DNA from: Hungateiclostridiaceae bacterium UBA1305
GTDB taxonomy: Bacteria > Bacillota > Clostridia > Acetivibrionales > DTU013
Direction of reading: 5' to 3'
DNA: 12,711 nt
Assembly: GCA_002307275.1 (NCBI GenBank)
Contig: DBTX01000080.1
Span: forward strand, 1-12,711
The notes beneath the pieces are model-generated. The model had not been told where the DNA came from. It searched no databases and saw nothing but the letters and a program-made list of their open reading frames with translations. The first letter of the stretch is position 1, and every line of letters starts with the position of its first letter. Shown here piece by piece: positions 6,797-12,711 of this stretch. Made by a program: the position numbers and the translations under genes.

Positions 6797-7732
6797 TTAA
6801 TGAAGGATTTGTCGGATGACCCTCATGAAATTGAGACCAGCGAACTTTTCTATGAAGCTTTCGCTGTAATTCAGCTTCAGAAGCCTTTCGAAAAGGAGCG
6901 GAATACATTGCGATTCCTCGAGGCCTGCGGGTACGCACTCGATTCCGTCGAAGTCCGAACCGATACCGATATTGTCCTCACCGAGGATTGAACAAATATG
7001 TTCGATATGTCTTATTACATCGTCAATTGAAGCGTTTTCTGAGTTGGTGAGAAAAAAAGGGTAAAAGGTGATCCCTGCAACTCCGCCTTTGTTTTTTAGA
7101 TTCATTAGCTGTTCATTGGAAAGATTCCTTGGGTGGCTGCATACTGATCTGGCATTGGAATGAGATGCGATGACAGGCGCAGTGGACAATTCCAATACAT
7201 CCTGAAAGCTTGCTTCACACAGATGTGAAACGTCGATGATCATGCCAAGCCGGTTCATTTCTTTAACCACCTGCCTGCCAAAGTCGGAAAGACCCGCTCC
7301 ATGCGTTTCAAGTGAACCGTCGGCCAGCATATTCCGGTGATTCCAGGTAAAGAGCATGCTTCTGACTCCGAGCCTGTACAGCTGCCTCAGAACGGACAAT
7401 TCACTGTTCAAGGCATCTCCACCTTCTACGGAGAGAATGGCTCCAACCTTTCCGAGCGTCATTGCATCGTCTATATCTCTCGAGTTCAGACAAACGGATA
7501 TTTTGTCACTGTACTGTTCCTGTGCCAAATAAATATAGTCAATGATCGATAATATGCGTAGTAATGAACTGTTACGGAATTTGAACGGATTGGAAAAAGA
7601 AGCGAAGAACTGGACTCTCCTGCCTGATGATAGGAGTCGTTTCAAATCGATATGGCAGCTATTTTCATACAAATCGGCTTTTAAATCCAGCAAAGCCGAT
7701 GCAGTATCGCAATGGGCGTCCAAAACAAGCAT
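6797..7732 (-). CDS. Membrane-dipeptidase family (peptidase M19) dipeptidase
   Basis: Zinc dipeptidase of the M19 (renal dipeptidase-like) family in the amidohydrolase TIM-barrel fold, 311 residues, the usual bacterial length. Family members hydrolyse a wide range of dipeptides, including those with a D-residue at the C-terminus. The metal and catalytic ligands are visible: H7 and D9 in DAHCDT, E103 in VEGGDAL, H170 in IDVSHL, H191 in ASHSNAR and D260 in GSDFDG. No signal peptide or lipobox is seen, so it is probably cytoplasmic. Its ATG shares one base with the yraN stop (TGATG), which suggests translational coupling; AAGGA lies about ten bases before the ATG. It is the last gene of the rbgA operon. 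The association with ribosome-assembly genes is unexpected, and substrate identity is unknown. Confidence 0.92.
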   Translation of the reverse strand: MLVLDAHCDTASALLDLKADLYENSCHIDLKRLLSSGRRVQFFASFSNPFKFRNSSLLRILSIIDYIYLAQEQYSDKISVCLNSRDIDDAMTLGKVGAILSVEGGDALNSELSVLRQLYRLGVRSMLFTWNHRNMLADGSLETHGAGLSDFGRQVVKEMNRLGMIIDVSHLCEASFQDVLELSTAPVIASHSNARSVCSHPRNLSNEQLMNLKNKGGVAGITFYPFFLTNSENASIDDVIRHIEHICSILGEDNIGIGSDFDGIECVPAGLEESQCIPLLFERLLKLNYSESFIEKFAGLNFMRVIRQILH

Positions 7733-8100
7733 CAGAATGCATTCCTTACAAGATTGATATTATCAGGTAAAAACTCTTCATTTCTTCTTCTGCCTGTAAT
7801 CTCAACGATATCAAAGCGCATATTCCTGACACCAAGGTTTTTATACTTTATATAGGTCCAGGCAAGGGCTTTGATTTTCTGCCTTTTTTCATAACCGACA
7901 GCTTCTATTGGCGTTCCAAACAGGCTGCTAGTTCTGGTCTTTACCTCGATAAAACAAATATATTCATTCTCAGAAGCGATTATATCTATTTCACCATATC
8001 TGCCGGAGCGATAGTTTCTGTCCAGTATTGTAAAGCCGTTTTTCTCCAGATAATCTGTGGCGATATTTTCTCCAATACTTCCAAAACCTCTTTTATTCAT
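7732..8100 (-). CDS. yraN: UPF0102 (YraN) family protein, predicted nuclease fold
   Basis: Small conserved protein of 122 residues, the normal UPF0102 size. The family has a restriction-endonuclease-like fold, and its signature residues are present: E11 (GSIGENIA), D39 (YGEIDII), E52 and K54 (FIEVKTR), plus the conserved MRFDIVEI near 94-101. These form a PD-(D/E)xK-type metal site, though a biochemical role is not settled for the family. I chose ATG 8098-8100 because the family homology begins right there (MNKRGFGSIGEN); a longer frame extending upstream to 8208 only re-reads the flhB-like gene out of frame. The start overlaps the end of the flhB-like gene by eight bases, and the stop overlaps the dipeptidase start by one, so it is embedded in a coupled series. 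Confidence 0.9.
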   Translation of the reverse strand: MNKRGFGSIGENIATDYLEKNGFTILDRNYRSGRYGEIDIIASENEYICFIEVKTRTSSLFGTPIEAVGYEKRQKIKALAWTYIKYKNLGVRNMRFDIVEITGRRRNEEFLPDNINLVRNAF

Positions 8101-8398
8101 ACTTTCTACCATGCAGTATTGTTTTTTCAAAGCTGTCGTCAAGCTTGCTGACAAAAACAAGAACCTGTGCAACCACCTCATACAGCTCTCGTGGTATTTC
8201 ATTCCCAATTTTCATATAGTTCAGCGTATGAGCAAGATTTGCGTCTTCGTATAAAGGGACTTCGCTTTCTTTCGCTTTAGCGATGATTCTCTCAGCCGTG
8301 TCTCCCCTGCCGAGCGCGATGATTTCAGGCGCTCCGCCCTTCTCGGAGGAATACCTCAACGCAGCCGCCTCTTTGATTTTTTCTTTTTTATGTTCCAT
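8093..8398 (-). CDS. FlhB C-terminal-domain-like protein (YlqH type)
   Basis: A 101-residue protein equal to the cytoplasmic C-terminal domain of the flagellar/type III export switch protein FlhB, without the membrane part. Matching segments are AAALRY (11-16), GGAPEIIALGRGDTAERIIAKAKE (21-44) and VPLYEDANLAHTLNYMKIGNEIPRELYEVVAQVLVFV (47-83). In full FlhB an NPTH autocleavage motif precedes the ALRY-like strand; here that place is KIKE, so no self-cleavage is expected. The stand-alone form corresponds to B. subtilis YlqH. The start has a strong AGGAGG seven bases before the ATG, and the gap to the FliK-like gene is only 11 bases. A flagellar role is not shown; the pairing with a FliK-like protein suggests the two interact. 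Confidence 0.88.
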   Translation of the reverse strand: MEHKKEKIKEAAALRYSSEKGGAPEIIALGRGDTAERIIAKAKESEVPLYEDANLAHTLNYMKIGNEIPRELYEVVAQVLVFVSKLDDSFEKTILHGRKYE

Positions 8399-8409
8399 TG
8401 AGAACCCTC

Positions 8410-10302
8410 CTAAACACGCATGTCGACCTTGCTGCGATTCAATGCCATCATTTTTGAAAGAAGCTGTTCCAGTTTTAATGGCGGTGTCGCAGAATCAATA
8501 AGCGCATATCTTATGTCCGCCAGTTTGTAGCCGCTTTCGGAAAGACCGGTATACAGGAATTTGATATTTTCCTTGATGAAATCGTTTATTTCCTGTTTTT
8601 CTGTCCTGAAGTTCATCGTAACGTTGTTTCCCTTTACATCGATTAGTGTCTCAAATCTACCGAGGTTATTGGTGTCCAGTGAAACGAACATTACAGAATT
8701 ATGTGGATCTATTCTTTTTTTACTCTGTTGGCGCTTCATGATGTACAATTCAGCCGTCGTGTTTTGCCCGGATAAATTCACAGGCATCTGGTAGTAAAGC
8801 ATATTATTGCTGTTCAACTGGTTCAAAAGCTTTGCGCTGTCGTCGAGCAGGCTTACGGCTGCCGTTACACTTTCACTGTCTGAAAGTCCCGATAAGCCCG
8901 AATTGTGAATGGCGGTCCCAAGCGTGTCAAGCTTGTCGTACAGTTCCTTGTGTATTTTGCTCAAATCGGTTTCTCCTGTCATTTTTCCTGATTCAAGCCT
9001 GACAAATAAGTCTTTGATTGTATCCTTCAATTTTAAAAGTGGATCTATATCGCTTGTATTGGATTTACCAGGGCTGTTGGCCGTGTTATCCGACAGTGTG
9101 CGCGAAAGTCTGTCAGTCGTGTTGGCAAGCCTCTCGGATGCATCAGCATTGCTGTGATTTAATATAGCGGCACTCTCAGATTCCGTATTTCCTGAAGCCA
9201 TACTCGTATGGGAATTCAGGCTGTTATTCAATAGGCTTGCTTCCTGAGGATCTCGTACATAAACGGTAGATTTGGGTGTAGTAATTGATGCTGACAGTGT
9301 TTTTGCTTCGGCATTTTTCTGCGCAGCAAGTGCTTGTAATACATTCAGACCGGAATCTACTTCCTTTGAAGCAGTAGTATTCTTTAAACCGGCGGATTGA
9401 ACTGTGTCCTGTGCGACATCAGCATTTTTCGCCTGAAGGTTGGAAATTGAAGGCTCTGCATTTTTTGCAGAAGAGGAAGTCTGTAATTGTTGAGAGGTTT
9501 GCGTACCGGATACAGATGGGTTCGCATCGTCGGTCTTTTGAGCAACTGCCGAATTTAAGGCAGATGCCGATTTTCCGGATAATGCTGCTTTCATGGACAA
9601 TGCTGCTGCTTCAGCAAGCGCTGCTGTTTTTGTTGCTGTTGTTGCTGTTGTTGCTGCTGTTGTTGCTTCCGGGATCGCATTCGCAGTTATATTGTTTGAT
9701 GTGGAATTTGTACCAGTCCTGCGCACATTATTGAGCGTTGTCTGAAGTTCCTTTAGTTGAGTACCCAGCTTCAGATCACCGTCCAGTAGCTTCGATAGAA
9801 GTTCAATTTTCACCTGATCCGATTCAATACCCTTGTATGCCACAAAAACGGCCTTCTCAGCATTCAAACCTGTATTATCCTTCATAAGCAACGATGCTTT
9901 TTCAAACTGCCCCTCAGTAGGTGATATACCAGCTTTTATAAATTCTGCAGCGAGTTCAAGGTTTCTGGAATTTGATTTCAAATTGAGTGAAGTCAGTAGA
10001 TTTTTCAACAGATCGGGCTTAATGGAATTCATTTCTGATTGGTCTTTAAGCGTTTCGAGGAAAAGAGTACCTTCCGTTTTTGAGGTGACAGTCAACGTAA
10101 GTGTCTGACCTACTTTAGCTTCAAGCTCTTCTCCTGCGGCAGCTTTTAATACAGAGCCGTCAAAAAGTCTCAAAATCACATCCTCCGAAGTAATTTCAAG
10201 TACCTTTGCCTTGATCACATCGCCCGTTTCAAGCCTGCCCATTAGATCGGCAACATTTGTCCGGATTGCAGCCTGTATGTTTGACGAACCGTCTACCCGC
10301 AT
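8410..10302 (-). CDS. FliK-like (hook-length control domain) protein with long Ala/Ser/Thr-rich linker
   Basis: Large protein of 630 residues at the YlqG position. An N-terminal globular part (about 24-85, GDVIKAKVLEITSEDVILRLFDG...) looks like a small beta-rich domain; a helical region follows to about 190. Residues about 195-420 are low-complexity, rich in Ala, Ser, Thr, Asn and Gln, and probably disordered. The C-terminal part (about 500-610, YYQMPVNLSG...AELYI...GRFETLIDVKGNNVTMNF) resembles the FliK/Flg_hook C-domain, which in flagellar systems contacts the FlhB C-domain. No signal peptide or membrane helix is seen. I chose ATG 10300-10302, with AAGGGG about seven bases ahead; an in-frame TTG (10335) lacks a site. 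It lies 38 bases after rnhB. The FliK link rests on the C-domain pattern and the neighbouring FlhB-like gene. Confidence 0.8.
   Translation of the reverse strand: MRVDGSSNIQAAIRTNVADLMGRLETGDVIKAKVLEITSEDVILRLFDGSVLKAAAGEELEAKVGQTLTLTVTSKTEGTLFLETLKDQSEMNSIKPDLLKNLLTSLNLKSNSRNLELAAEFIKAGISPTEGQFEKASLLMKDNTGLNAEKAVFVAYKGIESDQVKIELLSKLLDGDLKLGTQLKELQTTLNNVRRTGTNSTSNNITANAIPEATTAATTATTATKTAALAEAAALSMKAALSGKSASALNSAVAQKTDDANPSVSGTQTSQQLQTSSSAKNAEPSISNLQAKNADVAQDTVQSAGLKNTTASKEVDSGLNVLQALAAQKNAEAKTLSASITTPKSTVYVRDPQEASLLNNSLNSHTSMASGNTESESAAILNHSNADASERLANTTDRLSRTLSDNTANSPGKSNTSDIDPLLKLKDTIKDLFVRLESGKMTGETDLSKIHKELYDKLDTLGTAIHNSGLSGLSDSESVTAAVSLLDDSAKLLNQLNSNNMLYYQMPVNLSGQNTTAELYIMKRQQSKKRIDPHNSVMFVSLDTNNLGRFETLIDVKGNNVTMNFRTEKQEINDFIKENIKFLYTGLSESGYKLADIRYALIDSATPPLKLEQLLSKMMALNRSKVDMRV
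9618..9667 (-). repeat. GCT/GTT trinucleotide-type microsatellite in the FliK-like gene
   Basis: An imperfect run of GTT and GCT triplets on the plus strand encodes a tract of alternating Ala and Thr (TTAATTATTAT type, about residues 214-230). Because units are in-frame triplets, length changes would alter linker length rather than switch the gene off. Confidence 0.7.
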
Positions 10303-10340
10303 GGAGCAGCCCCTTTCTACATGATGTGTGTCCAAAGCTT

Positions 10341-11006
10341 TTAAAGAAAATGTTTCGTGAAGCTTACTCTATGTATCGGACAAATACCGTATTTTTTGAT
10401 AGCATTTATATGCTCCGGTGTCCCATAACCTTTGTGGTTTTTGAAGCCATACTGTGGATAGACCTCATCAGCCAGGTCAATCAAGCGGTCCCTGGTCACT
10501 TTGGCGATAATGGATGCTGCAGCGATTGATACACTCAAGGCATCTCCTTTAATGATTGATACCTGTGTGATATCAACCTTGTCAAGCTTTACCGCATCTA
10601 TCAGCAATATGTCCGGCATTGGCTTGACCTGCTCTATGGCATTTTCCATGGCAAGCTTTGTCGCATTTAATATATTTACAGTATCGATGCTTTTTTCATC
10701 GATGATGCCTGTTCCAATTGAAACAGCCTGCTCAACAATAAGCTCGTATAATCTCTCTCTTTGAACGGGACGCAGCTTTTTGGAGTCGTTGAGGCCTTCG
10801 ATCATACAGCCTTCCGGAAGTATGACGCATGAAGCGACTACCGGACCTGCAAGCGGTCCCCTTCCAGCCTCATCTATTCCGGCTACATACCTGAAGCCCT
10901 GCATATATGCCTGTTTCTCGTAAATGCTCATCTGCAGCAGGCGCTCTGTCTCCTTTTGCTGTGCAAGCTTTCTTTTTTCTTCCTTATATAAATCAAGCTT
11001 TCTCAT
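10341..11006 (-). CDS. rnhB: Ribonuclease HII
   Basis: Endonuclease that cuts the RNA strand of RNA-DNA hybrids and removes single ribonucleotides misincorporated in DNA. The 221 residues include all family blocks: GIDEAGRGPLAGPVVA (43-57, catalytic D45 and E46), LNDSKKL (72-78), ILLIDAVKL (133-141, catalytic D137), KGDALSVSIAAASIIAKVTRDR (153-174, with D155 a likely fourth acidic residue) and HKGYGTPEH (191-199). The first 35 residues form a charged helical extension common in Firmicutes. I chose ATG 11004-11006, which overlaps the end of rbgA by 14 bases and has GAGGTG about ten bases ahead; two further upstream in-frame starts are possible but less well placed. It is cotranscribed with rbgA. 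Confidence 0.95.
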   Translation of the reverse strand: MRKLDLYKEEKRKLAQQKETERLLQMSIYEKQAYMQGFRYVAGIDEAGRGPLAGPVVASCVILPEGCMIEGLNDSKKLRPVQRERLYELIVEQAVSIGTGIIDEKSIDTVNILNATKLAMENAIEQVKPMPDILLIDAVKLDKVDITQVSIIKGDALSVSIAAASIIAKVTRDRLIDLADEVYPQYGFKNHKGYGTPEHINAIKKYGICPIHRVSFTKHFL

Positions 11007-11874
11007 CCTTTGTTTGCACCTCATTCCATAAAGGTTTTTCAAGAGTGATTTTACCTATTTTTCCGCCGCGGAATTCGTCCAGAAGAATGACAGAAATTCT
11101 TCTTGTGTCAATCTCTCCTCCGGATATTACGCAACCCCTGTTTTTCCCGGCTTTAAGTAAAAGCTCATGCCCGGTGAAACCGCTTATATCAGTTAATTTA
11201 AATCTTTGTGAAAACTGTACTGGATAATCGGCTGCAAGCTTTTCAATCAGTGATGCAGCTACTTCAGGCATATCCATGATGTCATCCTTGATCGCACCTG
11301 TGAATGCAAGATTTAACGCTGTTTTCTGATCATCAAATTTAGGCCACAGAATCCCGGGTGTATCGAGAAGCTCTATTTCAGGATTGAGACGTATCCATTG
11401 CTTTCCTCTTGTAATACCGGGCTTGTCTCCTGTTACGGCAACTGCTTTACCCGCAATTGTATTTATAAATGTAGATTTTCCGACATTCGGAATACCAACG
11501 ATCATCGTCCTGATCGGCCTGTTCAATCTTCCTTTTTCCCTGTCACGATCAGACCTGTCCTTCATCATTGCTCTGAGCGCGTCCTTTAATTGATTCAGGC
11601 CTGTACCTTTTATCGAATCGGCAAAAATAACTGAGGCACCTTTACTCTTGTACCACCTCTCCCATTCCTTTGAAACAGCCGGATCGGCAGTGTCAGCCTT
11701 ATTTAATACGACAAGTCTGGGTTTGTTGTTAATAATGGAATCGATTTCAGGATTCTTGCTGCTGGCAGGTATCCGAGCATCAAGAAGCTCGACTACCACA
11801 TCGACAAGCTTCAGATTCTCTGCAAGCATGCGTCTGGTTTTTGTCATATGACCGGGAAACCATTGTATATTCAT
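10993..11874 (-). CDS. rbgA: Ribosome biogenesis GTPase RbgA (YlqF)
   Basis: Circularly permuted GTPase needed for late assembly of the 50S ribosomal subunit. The 293 residues show the permuted motif order: NKAD (G4, 58-61), GIPNVGKST (G1, 127-135), the ITRG threonine (G2, 155) and DTPG (G3, 171-174). The N-terminal WFPGHM holds His9, the residue proposed to serve in catalysis in the B. subtilis protein. The C-terminal third (about 195-293) is the family's RNA-binding helical region. The ATG at 11872-11874 was chosen because the family begins MNIQWFPGHM and AAGGAT lies about nine bases before it; an upstream ATG (11922) adds 16 non-family residues. It is the first gene of the operon. The neighbouring rplS product, L19, is a 50S protein, which fits the shared process. 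Confidence 0.96.
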   Translation of the reverse strand: MNIQWFPGHMTKTRRMLAENLKLVDVVVELLDARIPASSKNPEIDSIINNKPRLVVLNKADTADPAVSKEWERWYKSKGASVIFADSIKGTGLNQLKDALRAMMKDRSDRDREKGRLNRPIRTMIVGIPNVGKSTFINTIAGKAVAVTGDKPGITRGKQWIRLNPEIELLDTPGILWPKFDDQKTALNLAFTGAIKDDIMDMPEVAASLIEKLAADYPVQFSQRFKLTDISGFTGHELLLKAGKNRGCVISGGEIDTRRISVILLDEFRGGKIGKITLEKPLWNEVQTKDEKA

Positions 11875-11926
11875 TCTGATTTTATCCTTTTCGATATTTC
11901 TGTGAATTGTGTAATTGTGCAATTCT

Positions 11927-11957
11927 ATTTTAACATAAGTTATGTAAAAAAATACAA
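11927..11957 (-). promoter_or_regulatory. Weak candidate promoter of the rbgA operon
   Basis: TAAAAT (11927-11932, minus strand) could be a -10; the best upstream hexamer is TTGTAT (11952-11957) at a long 19-base spacing. The perfect palindrome ACATAA-G-TTATGT (11933-11945) lies in the spacer and could be a protein-binding site. Because two terminators stand between rplS and rbgA, some promoter here is expected. Confidence 0.35.
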
Positions 11958-11960
11958 CTA

Positions 11961-11990
11961 AAAATATAAGGGCATCGAGCCCTATATTTT
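11961..11990. terminator. Bidirectional terminator-like hairpin between rplS and rbgA
   Basis: AAAATATAAGGGC (11961-11973) pairs with GCCCTATATTTT (11979-11990), with one bulged A and a five-base loop. T-rich tails follow on both strands, so it could end transcription either way. It is the second hairpin downstream of rplS and may act as a backup terminator or an attenuator before rbgA. Confidence 0.65.
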
Positions 11991-12053
11991 TGTCGGATTT
12001 ACTTTGTTAATCATAATAAGAAAATCTTGAGAACATAATGGCTTTAGTAAAAT

Positions 12054-12080
12054 ATAAAAGGGACCAAAGGTCCCTTTTAT
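12054..12080 (-). terminator. Intrinsic terminator of rplS
   Basis: ATAAAAGGGACC (12054-12065) and GGTCCCTTTTAT (12069-12080) form a perfect 12-pair stem with a three-base loop. On the minus strand an A/T-rich tail (ATTTTAC) follows. It begins nine bases after the rplS stop codon. Confidence 0.85.
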
Positions 12081-12088
12081 AAAATAAA

Positions 12089-12439
12089 TTATTTGTTTTC
12101 GAGTTTTTCCTGAATCTTTGCAGCTTTGCCTACTCTTTCTCTCAGGAAGTACAGCTTAGCCCTTCTGATCTTACCTTTTCTGATAACTTCAATATGGTCG
12201 ATCTTTGGAGAGTGAACCGGAAGGATTCTTTCTACTCCAACTCCATATGATACCCTTCTAACGGTAAAAGTCTCTCTGAGACTTCCGCCCTTCTTTGCAA
12301 TGACAGTTCCCTCAAATACCTGAATTCTCTCTCTTGTGCCTTCTTTGACCTTCAGGTGCACTTTTATGAAATCGCCTATGCTCAGGACCGGTAAATCAGT
12401 CCTTATCTGTTCCTGTTCCAATGCTTTGATTATATCCAT
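12089..12439 (-). CDS. rplS: 50S ribosomal protein L19
   Basis: Ribosomal protein of the large subunit, 116 residues, normal length, located at the 30S-50S interface. The sequence carries the family pattern throughout: GDFIKVHLKVKEGTRERIQVFEG (22-44), VIAKKGG (46-52), ETFTVRRVSYGVGVERILPVHSP (56-78) and the basic C-terminal end KIRRAKLYFLRERVGKAAKI. The ATG is preceded by a very strong GGAGGAGG. In most Firmicutes rplS follows trmD; here 272 bases upstream hold no gene up to the window end, and a good promoter plus leader lie directly before rplS, so it can be transcribed alone. A terminator follows at once. Confidence 0.98.
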   Translation of the reverse strand: MDIIKALEQEQIRTDLPVLSIGDFIKVHLKVKEGTRERIQVFEGTVIAKKGGSLRETFTVRRVSYGVGVERILPVHSPKIDHIEVIRKGKIRRAKLYFLRERVGKAAKIQEKLENK

Positions 12440-12514
12440 TATTATTTCCTCCTCCCTTGCCTAGACGTTCATAAATGGTTGATTGCCATCAGCGGACCGT
12501 CCGTATTGCATACG
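12440..12514 (-). promoter_or_regulatory. Structured rplS leader, possible L19 autoregulatory element
   Basis: The predicted 5' leader of about 75 bases holds a hairpin CGTAT-GCA-ATACG (12502-12514), overlapping the alternative CGGA-CGG-TCCG (12493-12503), then TGAT-GGCA-ATCA, before GGAGGAGG. The first two stems share bases and so exclude each other. L19 leader RNAs that bind L19 are proposed in low-GC Gram-positives, but I cannot confirm a match to that family by eye. Confidence 0.4.
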
Positions 12515-12520
12515 CGAAAC

Positions 12521-12550
12521 ATTATATCACAGCATTATCAACTTTGTAAA
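12521..12550 (-). promoter_or_regulatory. Promoter of rplS
   Basis: TTTACA (12545-12550) and a perfect TATAAT (12521-12526) are 18 bases apart on the minus strand, giving a start near 12514. Another AT-rich stretch further up (TTGCCG-17-TATATT) could be a second, weaker promoter. Confidence 0.65.
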
Positions 12551-12711
12551 TATATTGTACACAAATTGTCACGGCAAAATCATGAAGGCTAGTAGAAATC
12601 TCAAATCCAAGTTTGATTTTTTTTAACGGCACCATTTCAGTACCAAAATATTAGGAAGGACATATTTTTGAAGTGCACTTTTGTGGTTTTATCTTTTAAT
12701 GTAAAATTCCA
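12551..12711. other. Non-coding stretch upstream of rplS
   Basis: No open frame or RNA gene is apparent here. A weak stem TCAAA/TTTGA followed by eight T residues (about 12600-12625, plus strand) resembles a poor terminator, but no plus-strand gene enters from the left. Confidence 0.5.

Noticed and set aside
6752..6991. Open frame of 79 codons on the plus strand after the GH43 gene
   Set aside because: It begins inside the GH43 terminator hairpin and is then antisense to the conserved end of the dipeptidase.
12600..12625. Terminator-like stem with eight T residues on the plus strand
   Set aside because: The stem has only five A/T-rich pairs, and no plus-strand gene reads into it.

Overview
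The window looks like chromosomal DNA of a low-GC Gram-positive bacterium, most likely a clostridium (class Clostridia). The evidence is strong GGAGG-type ribosome binding sites, AT-rich intergenic DNA with consensus-like sigma-A promoters, short U-tailed intrinsic terminators, frequent GTG/TTG starts, and the Firmicutes order rplS - rbgA - rnhB - fliK-like - flhB-like - yraN. This matches the Bacillus subtilis rplS-ylqF-rnhB-ylqG-ylqH neighbourhood. A cytoplasmic GH43 beta-xylosidase suggests a plant-polysaccharide user. I cannot name the species from sequence alone.

Left part (1-4700), all genes on the minus strand: the N-terminal part of a WecA/TagO/MraY-type phospho-sugar transferase that runs off the window edge, a HutC-type GntR regulator (UTRA domain) just upstream of it, then purB (adenylosuccinate lyase), then a subgroup-Ic aspartate aminotransferase. 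purB and the aminotransferase each have their own promoter and terminator, so they are separate transcription units. Three 23-bp tandem repeats lie across the purB stop codon, and two further palindromes sit between the aminotransferase terminator and purB.

Middle (4700-6780): the only plus-strand gene, a 544-aa GH43 beta-xylosidase/arabinofuranosidase. It has a good promoter, a palindrome upstream that could bind a regulator, a strong ribosome binding site and its own terminator. It stands alone, with no transporter or sugar regulator beside it in the window.

Right part (6797-12440), minus strand: rplS (ribosomal protein L19) is a separate unit with its own promoter, structured leader and terminator. 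It is followed by a compact six-gene operon: rbgA (50S assembly GTPase), rnhB (RNase HII), a 630-aa FliK-like protein with a long Ala/Ser/Thr linker, a 101-aa FlhB C-domain-like protein, yraN (UPF0102 nuclease-fold) and a family M19 dipeptidase. Several of these genes overlap or nearly touch, so they are probably translationally coupled.

Most of the window is ordinary housekeeping DNA; I see no CRISPR array, phage, insertion sequence or defence system. The observations most worth a second look are the FliK-like/FlhB-like pair inside a ribosome-assembly operon, the missing normal start codon of the WecA-like gene, the purB 3' tandem repeat, and the intergenic palindromes.
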